A stretch of DNA of 64,000 nucleotides from Bremia lactucae (lineage: Eukaryota > Oomycota > Peronosporomycetes > Peronosporales > Peronosporaceae): positions 5,777,105-5,841,104 of the forward strand of contig NC_090611.1 in NCBI RefSeq assembly GCF_004359215.1, read 5' to 3'. A program made the position numbers and the translations under genes. The notes under the pieces are model-generated. The model saw only the letters and a program-made list of their open reading frames with translations. It did not search any database and had not been told where the DNA came from. This document shows positions 10,200 to 20,945 of the stretch, piece after piece (within the stretch, counting starts at the first letter, position 1; every line of letters starts with the position of its first letter).

Positions 10200-11640
10200 G
10201 GCACCGTTTAATGTTTGCGCCATTTATCGTTTGTGCAAAATTCGAATCTGGAAGACTTAATCTTACGCACCATTCCAGCCGCGACTATAGCATGGAAAAA
10301 ATCGTCAATATCGTTGCACTGCTGTTTTAATTAAGGCCATTGCCATGTTGCGCAAAATTTGGTTCCAGGAACCAGGTCTCATAACGTACACTTCTTTCAG
10401 GAGGTATAGCAAACGATGAATTGTGACACAACACGTCTTGGAATTCCTCAACCAAAGAAAAGACTGGATTGAAAGGGTCTTTTAGGATCGATGGTTAGCG
10501 TACGCATACTGAGGGCCGATTTCAGGAAAGGCTTCATCCAAAAGCGGCGATGAGTTCAACTCAGTATCTGGTAGAAAACAAACATGTCGGATAAGTCACC
10601 AGTCTTTATAGCCTGGCCAAACGCATCAACAGACATTTCGTCTACTTCTAGAAGAGCATGTCGAGATGGGTAAACCTTTCTCACCTTTTCAACAAGTTTG
10701 TACAGGTGTCCACTGGTATCACTCTGTGACGTTACAGACGCTTAGCGTCTTGCAGTACCCAACTTATGTATCCGCTGTTTCGATTTCGAGACCATTCAAT
10801 TTATAGAGGCCGAGGTTCTTCAACCTTAATTTGTTATCTATGAAAGCTAGTAACCGATCCGACTTCCGATTAAGAGTTATAGATGATAACTTAGGGTTAT
10901 CATCTAGTGAACGTTCACGTGTCACACTACACAGGAATTAAAACGGGTATAACCCGGAAATCTTTGGCGTATCGCCAACAGTGTCACTACCGAGACTCAC
11001 CTCGGCCGTCGTCACTCGGTTAATTTAAACTTGCCGCTTCACGTGCATTTAAGGGAGTACACCCTTACCGATTTGACCCTTGGCCCGCTTTGCTTTCAGC
11101 ATTCCGTGATTCTCCCTTTGAACAAAAATCACTTTACAGAGTACGTGCCGTTGCACTGACAGTCAATGAGCCACGCTCGAGGCTAATGTTTAAAACATTG
11201 GCGTTAATTAACTTAGACATTTCACTGCCCAGCACACTGACGGTCTCCGTCAGTGGCTTGCACTATTAGCACTTTTGTTACCAAGCAAAGGTGGGTTCAT
11301 GACTCGCCAAAGCTTCGCTAGGAACATTGCACGTTGCGCATAAGGTCTGAGACCTCCAATCAATTCATGGCATACGGCATTGAAGCCAGGACAGAACGAA
11401 GATGATTTCATTTCTCAACTCCAAACCGAAGACAAGACAGCATTCGATACTGTCAAAGTCCAAAACGTTTGACCTGAATTTAATGGAACTTTAGGCGCAG
11501 AGACACGAGTTCCATTCGCTAAACGAACATAATCGAATCGCCATTTCGATTTAAGCGCCCCAGCATTTCGCTGACTCTCTTCAGAGGAAAGAAGTTGAGA
11601 ATCCTTGCAAGACACCCTAAAGCCAATTTAAATCGACCAT
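10200..11640 (-). pseudogene. Old, strongly decayed gypsy protease-RT relic
   Basis: Minus-strand translation shows YVRLANGTRVSAPKVPLN (11415-11615) and, further on, IDWRSQT after a degenerate WL..., corresponding to the protease of the family-B fragment (VRLANGALV; PWIDWRTRT). Between about 10760 and 10200 pieces such as VEEFQDVL, IPPERSVRYE and IDDFFHAIVAAGMVRK match the pre-RT linker (DVFPEEV; IDEFFDKRAKAGHVRE at 25845-26020). The order fits one element on the minus strand. No LTR can be recognised. Confidence 0.6.
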
Positions 11641-12325
11641 GGCTTTACAAAGCCCCTCATAGTCGCCCTGCGACTAATAGGCCTGGCTTATATCCACTCT
11701 CCGCCACTAGGCGCAGAACTTATTGGAGCTAAGCATGTTTATCTCCACCTCCTATAGGTTCCGCAGAGTCCAATTCTTCCTAGTAGGCCACACGCACCTA
11801 CTAGAAGTTGGGGTTTTCTCGCACCGTACCGGATTTCTAGTGAATAGTAAAGATATTGCTTGTGGCGAGCTTAGCGCGGATTGTGCGATAATTACGCTGG
11901 ACGCAAGCATGAAACGTATGTTTCTCTGTAGATAATAAGTCCAAGTCCCTGTTGCTTTGATTAGAGCATAGTCGAGTTCATGACCATTTCCCCCTCTCTA
12001 GTCTAAAGAAGAAGGGTTTCTTCTTCTTTACCATCAAATGCATTAACACTTAAAAAAAATGTGAAAGCCTAGGCTCTTTCACAGGTACTGGAATTTACCG
12101 AAAGCATCGATGCTGCTAAATTTTATAGAGCTGTGGTGTGAGAGTATAAAGGCGTCAAGCCGCGCAGTTAGCACTTCTGGGCCCCGAGACAGGATTACCC
12201 ATTTGATCATTTTAGCTAAAGCTTTCAACATTTGAAACGCTACGCGTTGAATCTCTGAGAGATTAGAAGTCGTTTCATCCTAACAAGCGATCAATCTGTA
12301 AAATTCAGGTACTAGTGCCAGCATT
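11641..12325. other. Non-coding stretch
   Basis: Nothing is recognised apart from small hairpins (for example AAGAAGAAGGGTTTCTTCTTCTT near 12005 and GTGAAAGCCTAGGCTCTTTCAC near 12060). Confidence 0.4.
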
Positions 12326-12770
12326 TGGCGCAGGGACTTGGTGAACAAGCCCTGGCCAGGCTTGGGCAGCCCTTCTGAGCAACATGTCAGTTATAGCAGT
12401 TTGAGGCATTCGTGCTCGGGCAGCGAAGGACCGCGTCCGAGGCACAGAGACATGCTGCGGCGGAGTCAGTCACTCAGACTCAGGATGAGCTTAGGCGTGA
12501 GCAGGCTCGGAGAAAGGCTCTCAACAGGACTGTTGAGATGCTCTCGGCCCGGCCCCATCAGCCGAGGCCTATTCGGATGGACCTGCCCAAGTTCGATGGA
12601 ACTGCGGCGTAAACGATTGTCCACTGGCTTTTAGCCGTGGAGCAATGCGGTGTCGCGCAGCTCATCGAGGCCGACAGCCGGATGGTGTCGTACACCATGT
12701 CGCACCTGCGCGGTAAAGGCCTCAAAGTGAGCTTACTCGTCGCTTATGGCAGACGCTAAAGCTTTCCCTA
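12326..12770 (+). pseudogene. Family-B gag N-terminal fragment
   Basis: The DNA closely follows 25140-25350 (GCGCAGGGACTTGGTGAACAAGCCCTGG) and then the sequence at the window start. It encodes the helical N-terminal gag region and the beginning of the capsid (VSYTMSHLRG in one frame). It lacks the gag start and LTR and is cut at about 12770 by the family-C element. Confidence 0.7.
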
Positions 12771-12997
12771 CAACCTATTGTTGTGGTTGCGCAACCACAG
12801 CGAGATCTAGGACTTTCGCACTGTCTCATATATAAGAGTTAAATATTTTTTGGGGACGTTGCGCTCCAAGTAAGCATCCTTGTTTCGTACCGCTCAATTT
12901 GTTCGAGTGATTGAACTTCGGCGCTGCCTATTCTTGTGCACAGCCATCGTGATCTAACTCCACAATCTCTTAAATATCACACTGAGTTCTTTTGCAG

Positions 12998-13435
12998 TCA
13001 TGCAAACGACCGAACCACAAGTAGGCCATCGCACCCACTTGTAGGACATACACACGCCTGTGGATGCTTCAAGACGTTCATCAGATGGCTATCCGATGAG
13101 CGAGAGGTAGGCATCGTCACGGCTTGAAGCTGCCAGCTAATGCAGAGAGCGTACTTTTTGAGCCATGGTAATCCTAGGATAACATCAAATTTGTCATCCA
13201 AATCTAGTACGATGAAATCATCATCGTGCTGTTTACCCTTTAACGTGTATTGGATACCAGCTACACGTTTCTTTACTGTTATAGATGCGCATGTTGCTAG
13301 GCGCACGGTCATCCTCGTTAGAAGAATATCGCGCTGAACGAACTTGAGCCTGCGATTCTCATGCAATTGGCGTCGAATAAAATTGTTCGACGGTCCACAG
13401 TCGACTAGGTATTTAAGTGGCATTTTATTTGCCAC
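12998..13435 (-). pseudogene. Gypsy protease, family C
   Basis: An uninterrupted frame of 145 residues has LVDCGPSNNFIRRQ (putative active site, Asp at residue 12), RMTVRLATCASITV, and FIVLDLDDKFDVILGLPWLKKYA. It is the best-preserved protease of this group in the window, but the element around it is truncated. The triad is D-C-G rather than D-[TS]-G. Confidence 0.7.
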
Positions 13436-13739
13436 TATAATTCCAAGGTGATGAGGTCAATCTCATCACCTGGGGCAGTTTTACACAATGTTAGTGTGAG
13501 AGGAGCAACTTTTGTCGAAAGGCCTGCCAATTCTTTTGACGTTGCTGGATCAGTAGGGCAATCCGCACCTACTGACCCAACGGTTTCATACGATCCGCCT
13601 CGCCGTTGCGATTTCGCAACAGCGTCGGATCCGCGTCCACCGCAGTCCCTAGCGGAAGGTCGATCGTTTCGTTCAGTGTTGTTAGGATTTGGGCGTGGGG
13701 CACTACACTCATAGGCGTAGTGGCCCGTTTATTGAAAAC

Positions 13740-14737
13740 GATTGCATTTCTGCAATCGTTTGTATTGAAGAGCGACGTTTCTCTCTCTTCATCTACGATA
13801 GGTCCATGGGTTGTGGACGTCCGTTTTCTTGTCGTCTGTTTGGACGATAAGCACCAGAATAGACGAAAACCTGTTTTAGTCTGAAGTCCTCCTGTTCCGC
13901 TACAGATATCGTTTGATCTAGCGTCACTAGTTCGAATCGAAACAGGTGAGCCTTGATAGGACCGTCTGCAAGACCTTTAATAAACAAGGTGACCTGTGTT
14001 TGTTCATCAATTGGATGAATAACAATACAATTGACCAAGTATCGTGTATGTTGGGCATAAGCGTTGAGATCGCGCTTGCCCTGCTCCAAATCTAGATGCC
14101 CGACTCGAGCCCTAAATTCGGCAAGTGGCGGCTCAAATGTTTGCCTGAACCGGGTCTTAAAGAGCTCTTACGACCAAAAACCAAAGGGTCGTGAAGCTTA
14201 AGCCCTAAGGCCCAAGATTTGGCACGTCTAGCTAAGTTGGACATGCCAAATTTCATTTTCGTCGCTAAGTCATTGATGCGGCAAAAGCTTCAATTGCGTC
14301 GTCAAATTCGACGATCCACCTTGAAAGGACTGCCTTAAACTTAAAATTTTCTTTTTTTAAACTTTCTGTTCGACGTGGAAGCGTCGGCTCGCTAGCAGCA
14401 TGTAAATGCTGCTGTCTCAACAGCTCTAATTGTTGAGCACCCTTTTTCTCAACACCTCCGTGTGTTGGGAGCCTTGCTGGTGAAGCAAGGCTACTCTTTC
14501 TGGGCCCCGTCGAGATCATCATCTTATGAACTCGGCTATGGCCGCATGTTGTTCATCTGTGTTCAGAGTGAACAACATGGCGCAAAAGCTGGCGCCAAGG
14601 CTGGCCCGCCTACGACCGAACTCATCCGTTCGATTGCTCTTCATTTAAGGTCACTCAAATGAGTGAGCCTTTCACGCCTTGCGTGATAGCCTTTTTGAGG
14701 CTTGGAAGCTTCCTCCATCTTTATCCAACATGTCCAT
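13740..14737 (-). pseudogene. Gypsy gag, family C
   Basis: The start frame reads MDMLDKDGG; later frames contain FKTRFRQTFEPPLAEFRARVG and, at 13793-14089, QGKRDLNAYAQHTRYLVNC with VTLFIKGLADGPIKAHLFRF. These parallel the capsid of family A. Multiple frameshifts and stops interrupt it. Confidence 0.7.
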
Positions 14738-14788
14738 GTTGGATGGAACGTGCGTAGGCCGTTGAACAGACTACGAAGTGCTACCAGC

Positions 14789-15268
14789 TGTAACGGGGCA
14801 CCCTTGCTAGTACTGATAATAGTCGAGTAACTAGACAGCACGAGTTTTGTCGACGGACATTTCAATTTCTTCATCGCATACTTCAAGCGGTGGCAGATCA
14901 TGACGCATCTTTGGTTTCGATATTATGGAGCTCCAGCGCCGTCGCATCCCGAGCGTCCTAGTGATAAGCAAACGATTGCTCTCCTGCGTACGACCGCCTT
15001 CTACACAAGGGGATTTGAACTGTTGTCGCACGTGGAATTAGTAGGTGTGGCGATATGTCTTACCGACATAATTAGGGGTGTAGTCCGGGTATGTGGCGTC
15101 ATTGAACTATTAGGGGATGTAGTGGGTGTGTGGCTATACCGAAAAGGAGTGTGTGGCTATACCGCTCTCCCTAATTTTGTACTTCTTTATTTAATTCCTC
15201 TCATAGAAGATAATATTTATTATTCCTCTTATAGGAATAATACTTATGTAACGGGACACCCCGTTACA
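14789..15268 (-). repeat. Family-C LTR (480 bp)
   Basis: The ends TGTAACGGGG and CCCCGTTACA are the same as in family A, but the interior does not align with A. Near 15128 a short direct repeat of GTGTGTGGCTATACC occurs. Confidence 0.75.
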
Positions 15269-15720
15269 TCTATCTCCTGACTTTAGTATATCAACAATAG
15301 ATTATGCCTAACGCCTTCTTGCGCACCGCCCAATCGTGTCTAGGAACGATTGGCGGGGTCAATTTTATACTTAATCAACTAATCAACAGTACTTCTGATG
15401 GTTTCGTGGGCATGTTCACAAACCAGGCATTGAGTCTTCAAGGGTAGGGCAGCCGATACGAGTTCTCCATACAAGTCCCATGCCGACAGACACGCGTAAG
15501 TCGTCAACAAGGTTCTTTATTCATTGATAGCCGTCCACAACGCGGTCACACGTAGTCAATATTTTATTGAAGCCTCGGAACAGCATTAAGACCCTACGAA
15601 TGAGGACTTGCGCAAATTACGTGTGCAGATTCTGGCAGATGTCGCTTACAGAGCCAAGCAAGCCTACGACTACGTTTTTTTTTTTTTTTTTAAATGTATA
15701 GAAAGCGCGAGAACGATGGA
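15269..15720. other. Unassigned spacer with poly-T run
   Basis: A plus-strand stretch around 15590-15670 reads TNEDLRKLRVQILADVAYRA and is interrupted upstream by a stop; I do not recognise it. A run of 16 T at about 15676 follows. Confidence 0.3.
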
Positions 15721-16155
15721 TGTAACGGGGTGTATCGTTACATGAAATTAACACTTAAATGTTGTTAATATATATATTATCTTAAAGGTAGATAATATTT
15801 GGAGGATATTACTTTATACAGTAATGTCCTGAATTCTTATCCATCAATAGGTATAGGCCATTATATCTATTTATTCCGCAGACTAATCAGCTGTAGAAGT
15901 AATCAAAGAGAGTTACAAGATAAGATAGATAAGAATTCATTTACATGTTTAGTATCAGGTTATAGTTAAGTCAGCATTTACAAAGATAGATTAAGAGACA
16001 CTTATTTATATTAATACAGTTTTCATTTTACACTTTTAAGTTAACTTGTCTTAAGAGGAGTCTTCCTCTGCACGTACAGTGTGGCACCACTCACAACTGA
16101 AGCAGTGTGAAGTGGACTTGTACTGAAACAGTACAAGTCGCAGTGCCCCGTTACA
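15721..16155 (+). repeat. Family-A LTR (435 bp), plus orientation
   Basis: Full-length copy from TGTAACGGGG to CCCCGTTACA, here in the opposite orientation to most family-A copies. It is followed by CCTGGTAGCAC (primer-binding site) and a leader containing AACATGGACATGTT, the gag start context of family A, so it was a 5' LTR. The rest of the element is lost by 16280. Confidence 0.85.
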
Positions 16156-16280
16156 CCTGGTAGCACATAAAAGGCCGTCCAAAACAACATGACCCACAGG
16201 TAACATGGACATGTTAAGGCTATGCGAATCGCATACGGTAACCAGAAAGCTACGCCTTACTATGATTAGAAAGGAGTGCG

Positions 16281-17206
16281 GTGACGGAGTTGAGTAGGAA
16301 AAGATCATACTGGCATTACACTCCATTAGACAGAGAGCCAGACATGCAATATGCCAAATGCATACAACAAGGCAGACAAAGAAGGAAAAGTAGCCATCTG
16401 AATCGCAAGGCCTCAAGGAAGAACTGTTCAGATGACAACAGATCAAACCCCTGTAACTGGGATGAAAAGCTAGCATTACGGCTTGAAAAGTCTCTTTACG
16501 GGCATAAACAAGCAGGTTGCCTTTAAAGTGAATTATTGAGCACAAAAGTAGAGGAGAATGGGTTTACTCGCTGCTTGTCAGACCTGTGTCTGTACTTGAT
16601 TACGATCAAGGCAATCGCATTATCATCGGTATGTATGTGAATGATTTGTTGGTCACGGCTTTTATTCAGACCACGGTAGATGAATTATTAAAGTAATGAG
16701 TGTTTTGTCTATCAAGGGCTTGGGCGAAGTTAACAAGTGTTTGGGCATGCGAGTTAATTTAATTAATGCAAAGACCTACACGATTGATCAAACCGCAGCA
16801 ATAGTGGAGATGCTGAGCCAAAATGGACTGATGCAAGCAAATAGCGTGAAGGGCAAATTGGTGAAGAAACTAGCGACAACGAATCAAAACCAGTGTATTT
16901 GGAAAATGGGGCAAAAATGGCAAGCCAACTAGACGAGACTTTCAGTCACTAGTTGGAGTCCTCTGGATTGCCGACTGTTCGAGACCTGACATCATTTTTG
17001 CTGTCCACAAGGCAACAAGGCGGACGCACTAGCCCAGCGTCAGCGACTGGAAGTTGGCGAACTGCGTTGCCCGATATCTGAAGATCAGAAAAGACACGAA
17101 ACTTTACATGAGTATTGGTACGTAGGATGATGAAATCAAGCTTAAAAGTTGGAGTGATTCGGACTCTGCGGCAAATACGTCGGACCAAAAATCGATTACT
17201 GGCGCG
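16281..17206 (+). pseudogene. Copia-type reverse transcriptase/RNase H fragment
   Basis: Frames in order give KLALRLEKSLYGHKQAG (RT), RCLSDLCLYL and GMYVNDLLVTAF (the YVDD box altered to YVND), LSIKGLGEVNKCLGMRVN, then LESSGLPTVRDLTSF-type connection and a start of RNase H (WSDSDSAANTSDQKSITGA) running into the gap. These are hallmarks of Ty1/copia pol. Stops and frameshifts occur every 50-80 codons, and no integrase part is present. Confidence 0.75.
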
Positions 17207-17306
17207 NNNNNNNNNNNNNNNNNNNNNNNNNNNNNNNNNNNNNNNNNNNNNNNNNNNNNNNNNNNNNNNNNNNNNNNNNNNNNNNNNNNNNNNNNNNNNN
17301 NNNNNN
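17207..17306. other. Assembly gap (100 N)
   Basis: A run of exactly 100 N separates the Copia fragment from a host gene that is open at its 5' end. Confidence 0.99.
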
Positions 17307-17308
17307 CT

Positions 17309-18448
17309 AGTAAAAATGCAATTGCGTTACCCGCAGGACCTGTACCAGTTGGCTCATGCGTAACTACGCCATACGGCAAGGGTATTGTAAGGCGCTACCG
17401 AGCGTCAGATGAAGTATATTCAATTGAATTGACGGACTGGAGACTTTCGCAGGACAATTACGTGACAACTTATTTAATGAAAGACTTCATTAATTTTGTT
17501 GCGGACGCTGACAAGGATCCACGAGCTCGTACATTTGCAACTGAAGACACTGCACTAGAAAAGAGAATTTCGCCATCACCAGGGGGTGGAGGTATATTAC
17601 ATTTATTTAGATATGGATTCTCAACATTTGCTACTGCTAATGAGATACGGAATCCCTTCGCGGATGAAGTTGGCATCAACCGTGATATCAATACTGTTTT
17701 TGGTCGGGCTACTACGACCATGAGCAAGCCTTATCATGGGTGCTTGAAAGCGACTCTCGTTAAAACTTGTTTTAGTGATGTTGTGGCGTATGTTCAAGCC
17801 AAAGAAACAAGTGAGACACCATCTGCATCTTCGCAGGGAAAACGTAAGAAGCTTGAGTTGTTGGTAAAAAACCCGTTTAGCTACCTTATGTCCGGAACAA
17901 GTAACAACATTGAAAAATGCAATCCATTAGTGAAAGCCGCACAGACTCTGTACGTGACTGGGTCTCTCGTAGAAACACCGTTTGGGGAGGGGATTGTTCA
18001 AACCCACCGTCGAATCGACGGCATTTACGTTGTTAATTTTCACGGCATGCATGGCTACTTTCATTCCAGCAGCCTCCGACGATCAGTGCGAGGTGTAGCG
18101 GGACAGCCCGTCGATACGTTATTTGGATCGGGAATTTTAGAAGAAGTGCGTGAAGTCGATGGGGTTCACGTTGTATCTCTTCGGCTTGGATTGATGTCAG
18201 CTCACGCTTGTGCATACCTGCACCCTGTCAGCGTAATTGGATTGGTCAAGGCATGTCGTGGCGACGTAGTGATGACTCCATTTGGCTCCGGCGTGGTGAT
18301 GCAGCGTCGGCTATACGATGACTACTATCACGTGGCCTTAGACTGGGATACGGAAGGCTGTAGCCACAGCTCAGCCTACATCAGTGAAGGAAGCATTGTG
18401 CGCACTGGATTAGTCAAAAACAGCTCAAAGGGTTGCATCGTTATGTAA
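17309..18448 (+). CDS. TPFG-repeat protein, 5'-partial
   Basis: The frame is open from the first complete codon after the gap, so the Met at 17429 is unlikely to be the true start: residues before it (VTTPYGKGIVRRYR, from 17360) already belong to the repeat domain. Similar modules follow at about 17969 (VETPFGEGIVQTHRRIDGIY), 18110 (VDTLFGSGILEEVREVDGVH) and 18266 (VMTPFGSGVVMQRRLYDDYY). Each suggests a small beta-barrel of roughly 45-55 residues with consensus TPFGxGxVxxxR-x(3-4)-D-x-Y-x-V-x-L. Between modules 1 and 2 lies a region of about 180 residues without recognised domains. I cannot name the protein; a Tudor/KOW-like binding role is only a guess. No membrane segment is visible. Stop TAA at 18446. 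Confidence 0.75.
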   Translation, partial: SKNAIALPAGPVPVGSCVTTPYGKGIVRRYRASDEVYSIELTDWRLSQDNYVTTYLMKDFINFVADADKDPRARTFATEDTALEKRISPSPGGGGILHLFRYGFSTFATANEIRNPFADEVGINRDINTVFGRATTTMSKPYHGCLKATLVKTCFSDVVAYVQAKETSETPSASSQGKRKKLELLVKNPFSYLMSGTSNNIEKCNPLVKAAQTLYVTGSLVETPFGEGIVQTHRRIDGIYVVNFHGMHGYFHSSSLRRSVRGVAGQPVDTLFGSGILEEVREVDGVHVVSLRLGLMSAHACAYLHPVSVIGLVKACRGDVVMTPFGSGVVMQRRLYDDYYHVALDWDTEGCSHSSAYISEGSIVRTGLVKNSSKGCIVM

Positions 18449-18554
18449 CTGATAAAAGAGGGTGAAACAACGGAACTGGCTTCGATGCATCACAAGTGGC
18501 TTACGCCGCAGTTATCGATTCAAATTTTTAATATTTACATTGAGTCCTCATTTA

Positions 18555-19598
18555 TTAGTATCGAAGCTGCAACACGACATTATCCCCGATTATATTTTGG
18601 TGCAATTGGCAGTGGTTCCCTTTCCGAACTGAACGGTTGCAATTTCCAACCTCGCATCGCCTACCGCCTCCGTGTGAGATGCAGTAGCCGTTGCCACGGT
18701 CTTTCTTCACGCAACCTTCCATAATGCAACGACGGATTCCTCCATGGACGTAGCACAAACCATGGCGTTGCGTGCCTTTGGAGCATCCCGATACGCGGCA
18801 CTTTTTGCCACCTCCGTGAGCACGACAAAGACCACCTCCTTGTGAGCTCTTGCTGCAGCTCTCAACTTGGCACCGCGCTCCACCTCCATGAGTCTTACAC
18901 CGATCATTCGATTGCGCTCGTCGAGTGCATCCTACCGCCATACATTGTTTTGATCGTCGAGTGCTTTTTGATTGAGTTGACGAAGAAGACGATGCTGGCA
19001 AGGAGGATGTGGCGCCCAGCATTGAGCGCAGCGTCGGTGGAGTTAATGGCAATGAGTTGGGGAGAAAAACATCAAGTGGCAGTGGGGCAACACGACCAGG
19101 AGTGGCCCATATTGAAATGGGACTTAAGCAACCACTTGCTGGAGTTAAGGAGGACAGGACAGGTCTCGATACAGTGCCAACAAAATTATCCCACGACCCA
19201 CGAAAGAAAGGGTCTCCAAGTGGCGAACAGCCAGGTTGGCCGGCCTCCTGCTTGAGCGCATCAGCACCGAAACCAGCATAACTGCTGCTTTGTATCTTCA
19301 TGTCAGAGATATGGTACGGGTTAAATCCCGTTAATTTGTCTGGCCCGTGTGCATTGATCAAATGTTGTCCATTAGTGGCATAAAGCGACTCAGCATCGTG
19401 GGCATTGAATGTGTCGTTAAGCTCAGGTAAGCCCAACTCTGATGTGTCAGGGACTCCCCTTCGTAAAGCCGGGCAATCCATCATCAGCATCGTGCTTTCA
19501 AAGTCTTCATCGTCGAGCAAATCGATTGGCGCCGTCAAGTTAAAGACATCACCAAGATTGTAGCCACTAAAAGCGATGGGCGATAGCTGGGGATTCAT
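18555..19598 (-). CDS. WRKY19-like HGGG-repeat zinc-finger protein
   Basis: The 347-residue protein has an N-terminal half rich in Ser, Pro and Leu without a known domain (residues 1-215), then five tandem zinc-binding repeats with a period of exactly 24 residues. They begin at Cys219, 243, 267, 291 and 315, each C-x(3-4)-C-x(7-9)-C-x2-H, four of them ending HGG. This is the repeat found in oomycete and plant WRKY19-like proteins. There is no WRKYGQK motif, so it is not a true WRKY factor. A basic stretch (KSTRRSKQC) before the repeats could aid nuclear entry. A nuclear DNA- or RNA-binding role is inferred. The frame is uninterrupted and has a plausible oomycete initiator about 45 bp upstream. 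Confidence 0.88.
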   Translation of the reverse strand: MNPQLSPIAFSGYNLGDVFNLTAPIDLLDDEDFESTMLMMDCPALRRGVPDTSELGLPELNDTFNAHDAESLYATNGQHLINAHGPDKLTGFNPYHISDMKIQSSSYAGFGADALKQEAGQPGCSPLGDPFFRGSWDNFVGTVSRPVLSSLTPASGCLSPISIWATPGRVAPLPLDVFLPNSLPLTPPTLRSMLGATSSLPASSSSSTQSKSTRRSKQCMAVGCTRRAQSNDRCKTHGGGARCQVESCSKSSQGGGLCRAHGGGKKCRVSGCSKGTQRHGLCYVHGGIRRCIMEGCVKKDRGNGYCISHGGGRRCEVGNCNRSVRKGNHCQLHQNIIGDNVVLQLRY

Positions 19599-19633
19599 GA
19601 CGGCGTGAGGTTAAGTAGGCCGCTTGCGGTACA

Positions 19634-19653
19634 GAGCGAAATTGTAAATGAAA
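19634..19653 (-). promoter_or_regulatory. Candidate oomycete Inr/FPR core promoter
   Basis: The minus strand reads TTTCATTTACAATTTCGCTC, close to the oomycete initiator (YTCATTYY) plus flanking promoter element (CAWTTT). It lies 36-55 bp upstream of the WRKY19-like ATG at 19598, a usual distance in Phytophthora genes. Confidence 0.45.
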
Positions 19654-19673
19654 AGAAATGTGTGTGGCAGTGG

Positions 19674-19895
19674 CTAGACCATGGTGCCGAAGCGCTGCAC
19701 ATCAACTTTTCTTAACATGTTAAATGTCAAACGCGTCCTCTTAATTGGGGATAAGAGCTTAGAAGCTAAAATTAGAGCTGCTATAATCATAAGAGCTAGA
19801 AGGCGACCATTTGAATCGCGCTGGCCGCGTATGGTAACCTCAGAAGTCAGAAATTTAATTAGCGTCTGCATGTGATCCGATTTTCCCTTGGACAT
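19674..19895 (-). CDS. Small single-span membrane protein, hypothetical
   Basis: A 73-residue frame contains one strong hydrophobic segment (LLALMIIAALILASKLL, about residues 32-48) followed by a basic C-terminal tail (SPIKRTRLTFNMLRKVD). It lies upstream of the WRKY19-like gene on the same strand. I do not recognise a family. The length and single span would suit a small organelle-membrane subunit, but chance occurrence is possible. Confidence 0.35.
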   Translation of the reverse strand: MSKGKSDHMQTLIKFLTSEVTIRGQRDSNGRLLALMIIAALILASKLLSPIKRTRLTFNMLRKVDVQRFGTMV

Positions 19896-20945
19896 GCGGT
19901 CGACTGTTTCATGCCTTTATTACCTTGACATGTGGTCGACAATCTTGTTACTCACTTTAGTGGCCTCCGAATAGACTCAAGCTATTACAGTCTTCATTAT
20001 TTTCGTTTCTTAGTAGGTCAAGGTCAATGGAAGAAGAAATTGGGTTATTGACAATACGATTTCTTGTCGATGTCCCCTAATTCTATACATTGCCTCCTGT
20101 AAGCACAGATTAACATGATATAATCGGGCAGTACCGAGTTCCTGATAGCATAAAACTGATGATAGCTGTAAGACATCCTTGCACTACTAATATCTGCTCC
20201 TGCACAAAGCGTAAGCTTAGCAAAATATATCCCTAGAGCTGCAGCATAGAATGGCGTGCGTACATAGGTCGAGAAATTCTCATGCGAAAACCTGATTAAT
20301 TTACTTGCACCTGAACACTTGAGAAGATAGTCTAACAGGCCATCGTATCAATACTAATACGATGCAGTGTCGTTCCACCGCGGACTGGTGAGCTTGAGCT
20401 TGCGAGATTCGCAAGAAATCGGTATTTTTGATTGGCGACTGCTTGTAGTTAGTTGCGCACTCCTGATCCACAAATTTGAGGACGCCTTATTCATCTTGAT
20501 GTCCTCATGTTAAATACCATTCTGTTAGTATGTGCATTACTGCACAGAATTCGCCGATATACCCATACTTAAGCATACTACTCTTTTTGAGCTTCTTATT
20601 CTTAGCTGCCGTTATTACAGATAAGTTCGGCGCTTCTCTTGTCGCACAGTTTTTCTAAATGCCTTAAGTTTTGCTTCCTTCCCAGTGCCCTTTGTTAAAT
20701 AACCAATGAGCCTTTGCCAGAACGTCTCGCGCACAGGCATTCCCAGAAAGTGTGTCACCGATTTTATGTGCCCCTAACATCATGAAAAAAAATATAAAGA
20801 TAGATTTGACACAAATCGGGGTGGTTCATCCTAATACATTTATAATATTTTTGCAAGACGTTCTTTATGCTTATTTATTTAGAAAGACTACTGTTAGAGG
20901 TCCAATTGTTATTCCATTCCAATTAATTGGTAACAAGTCAAAGAG
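19896..20945. other. Intergenic region
   Basis: No gene is recognised. It separates minus-strand genes on the left from the plus-strand armadillo gene, so promoters probably lie at both ends; ATTCCATTCCAATTAATT near 20912 resembles a weak oomycete initiator for the gene at 20946. Confidence 0.4.

Larger units (their letters stand above)
12771..15268 (-). mobile_element. Ty3/gypsy family-C element, 3'-truncated
   Basis: Minus-strand element with LTR 14789-15268, a primer-binding site (CTGGTAGCACTTCG), gag start ATG GAC ATG near 14737, gag and protease. Downstream of the protease the sequence ends at about 12771 against a family-B fragment. Proteins are clearly related to family A but diverged, and the LTR interior is different. 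Confidence 0.75.

Noticed and set aside
15590..15680. Short plus-strand peptide TNEDLRKLRVQILADV as a gene exon
   Set aside because: Coding-like but interrupted upstream and without recognisable homology; too short to call.
17429..17727. ATG at 17429 as the start of the TPFG protein and an opposite-strand ORF at 17470-17727
   Set aside because: The frame and the repeat pattern continue upstream to the gap; the minus-strand frame is a shadow of the repeat protein.
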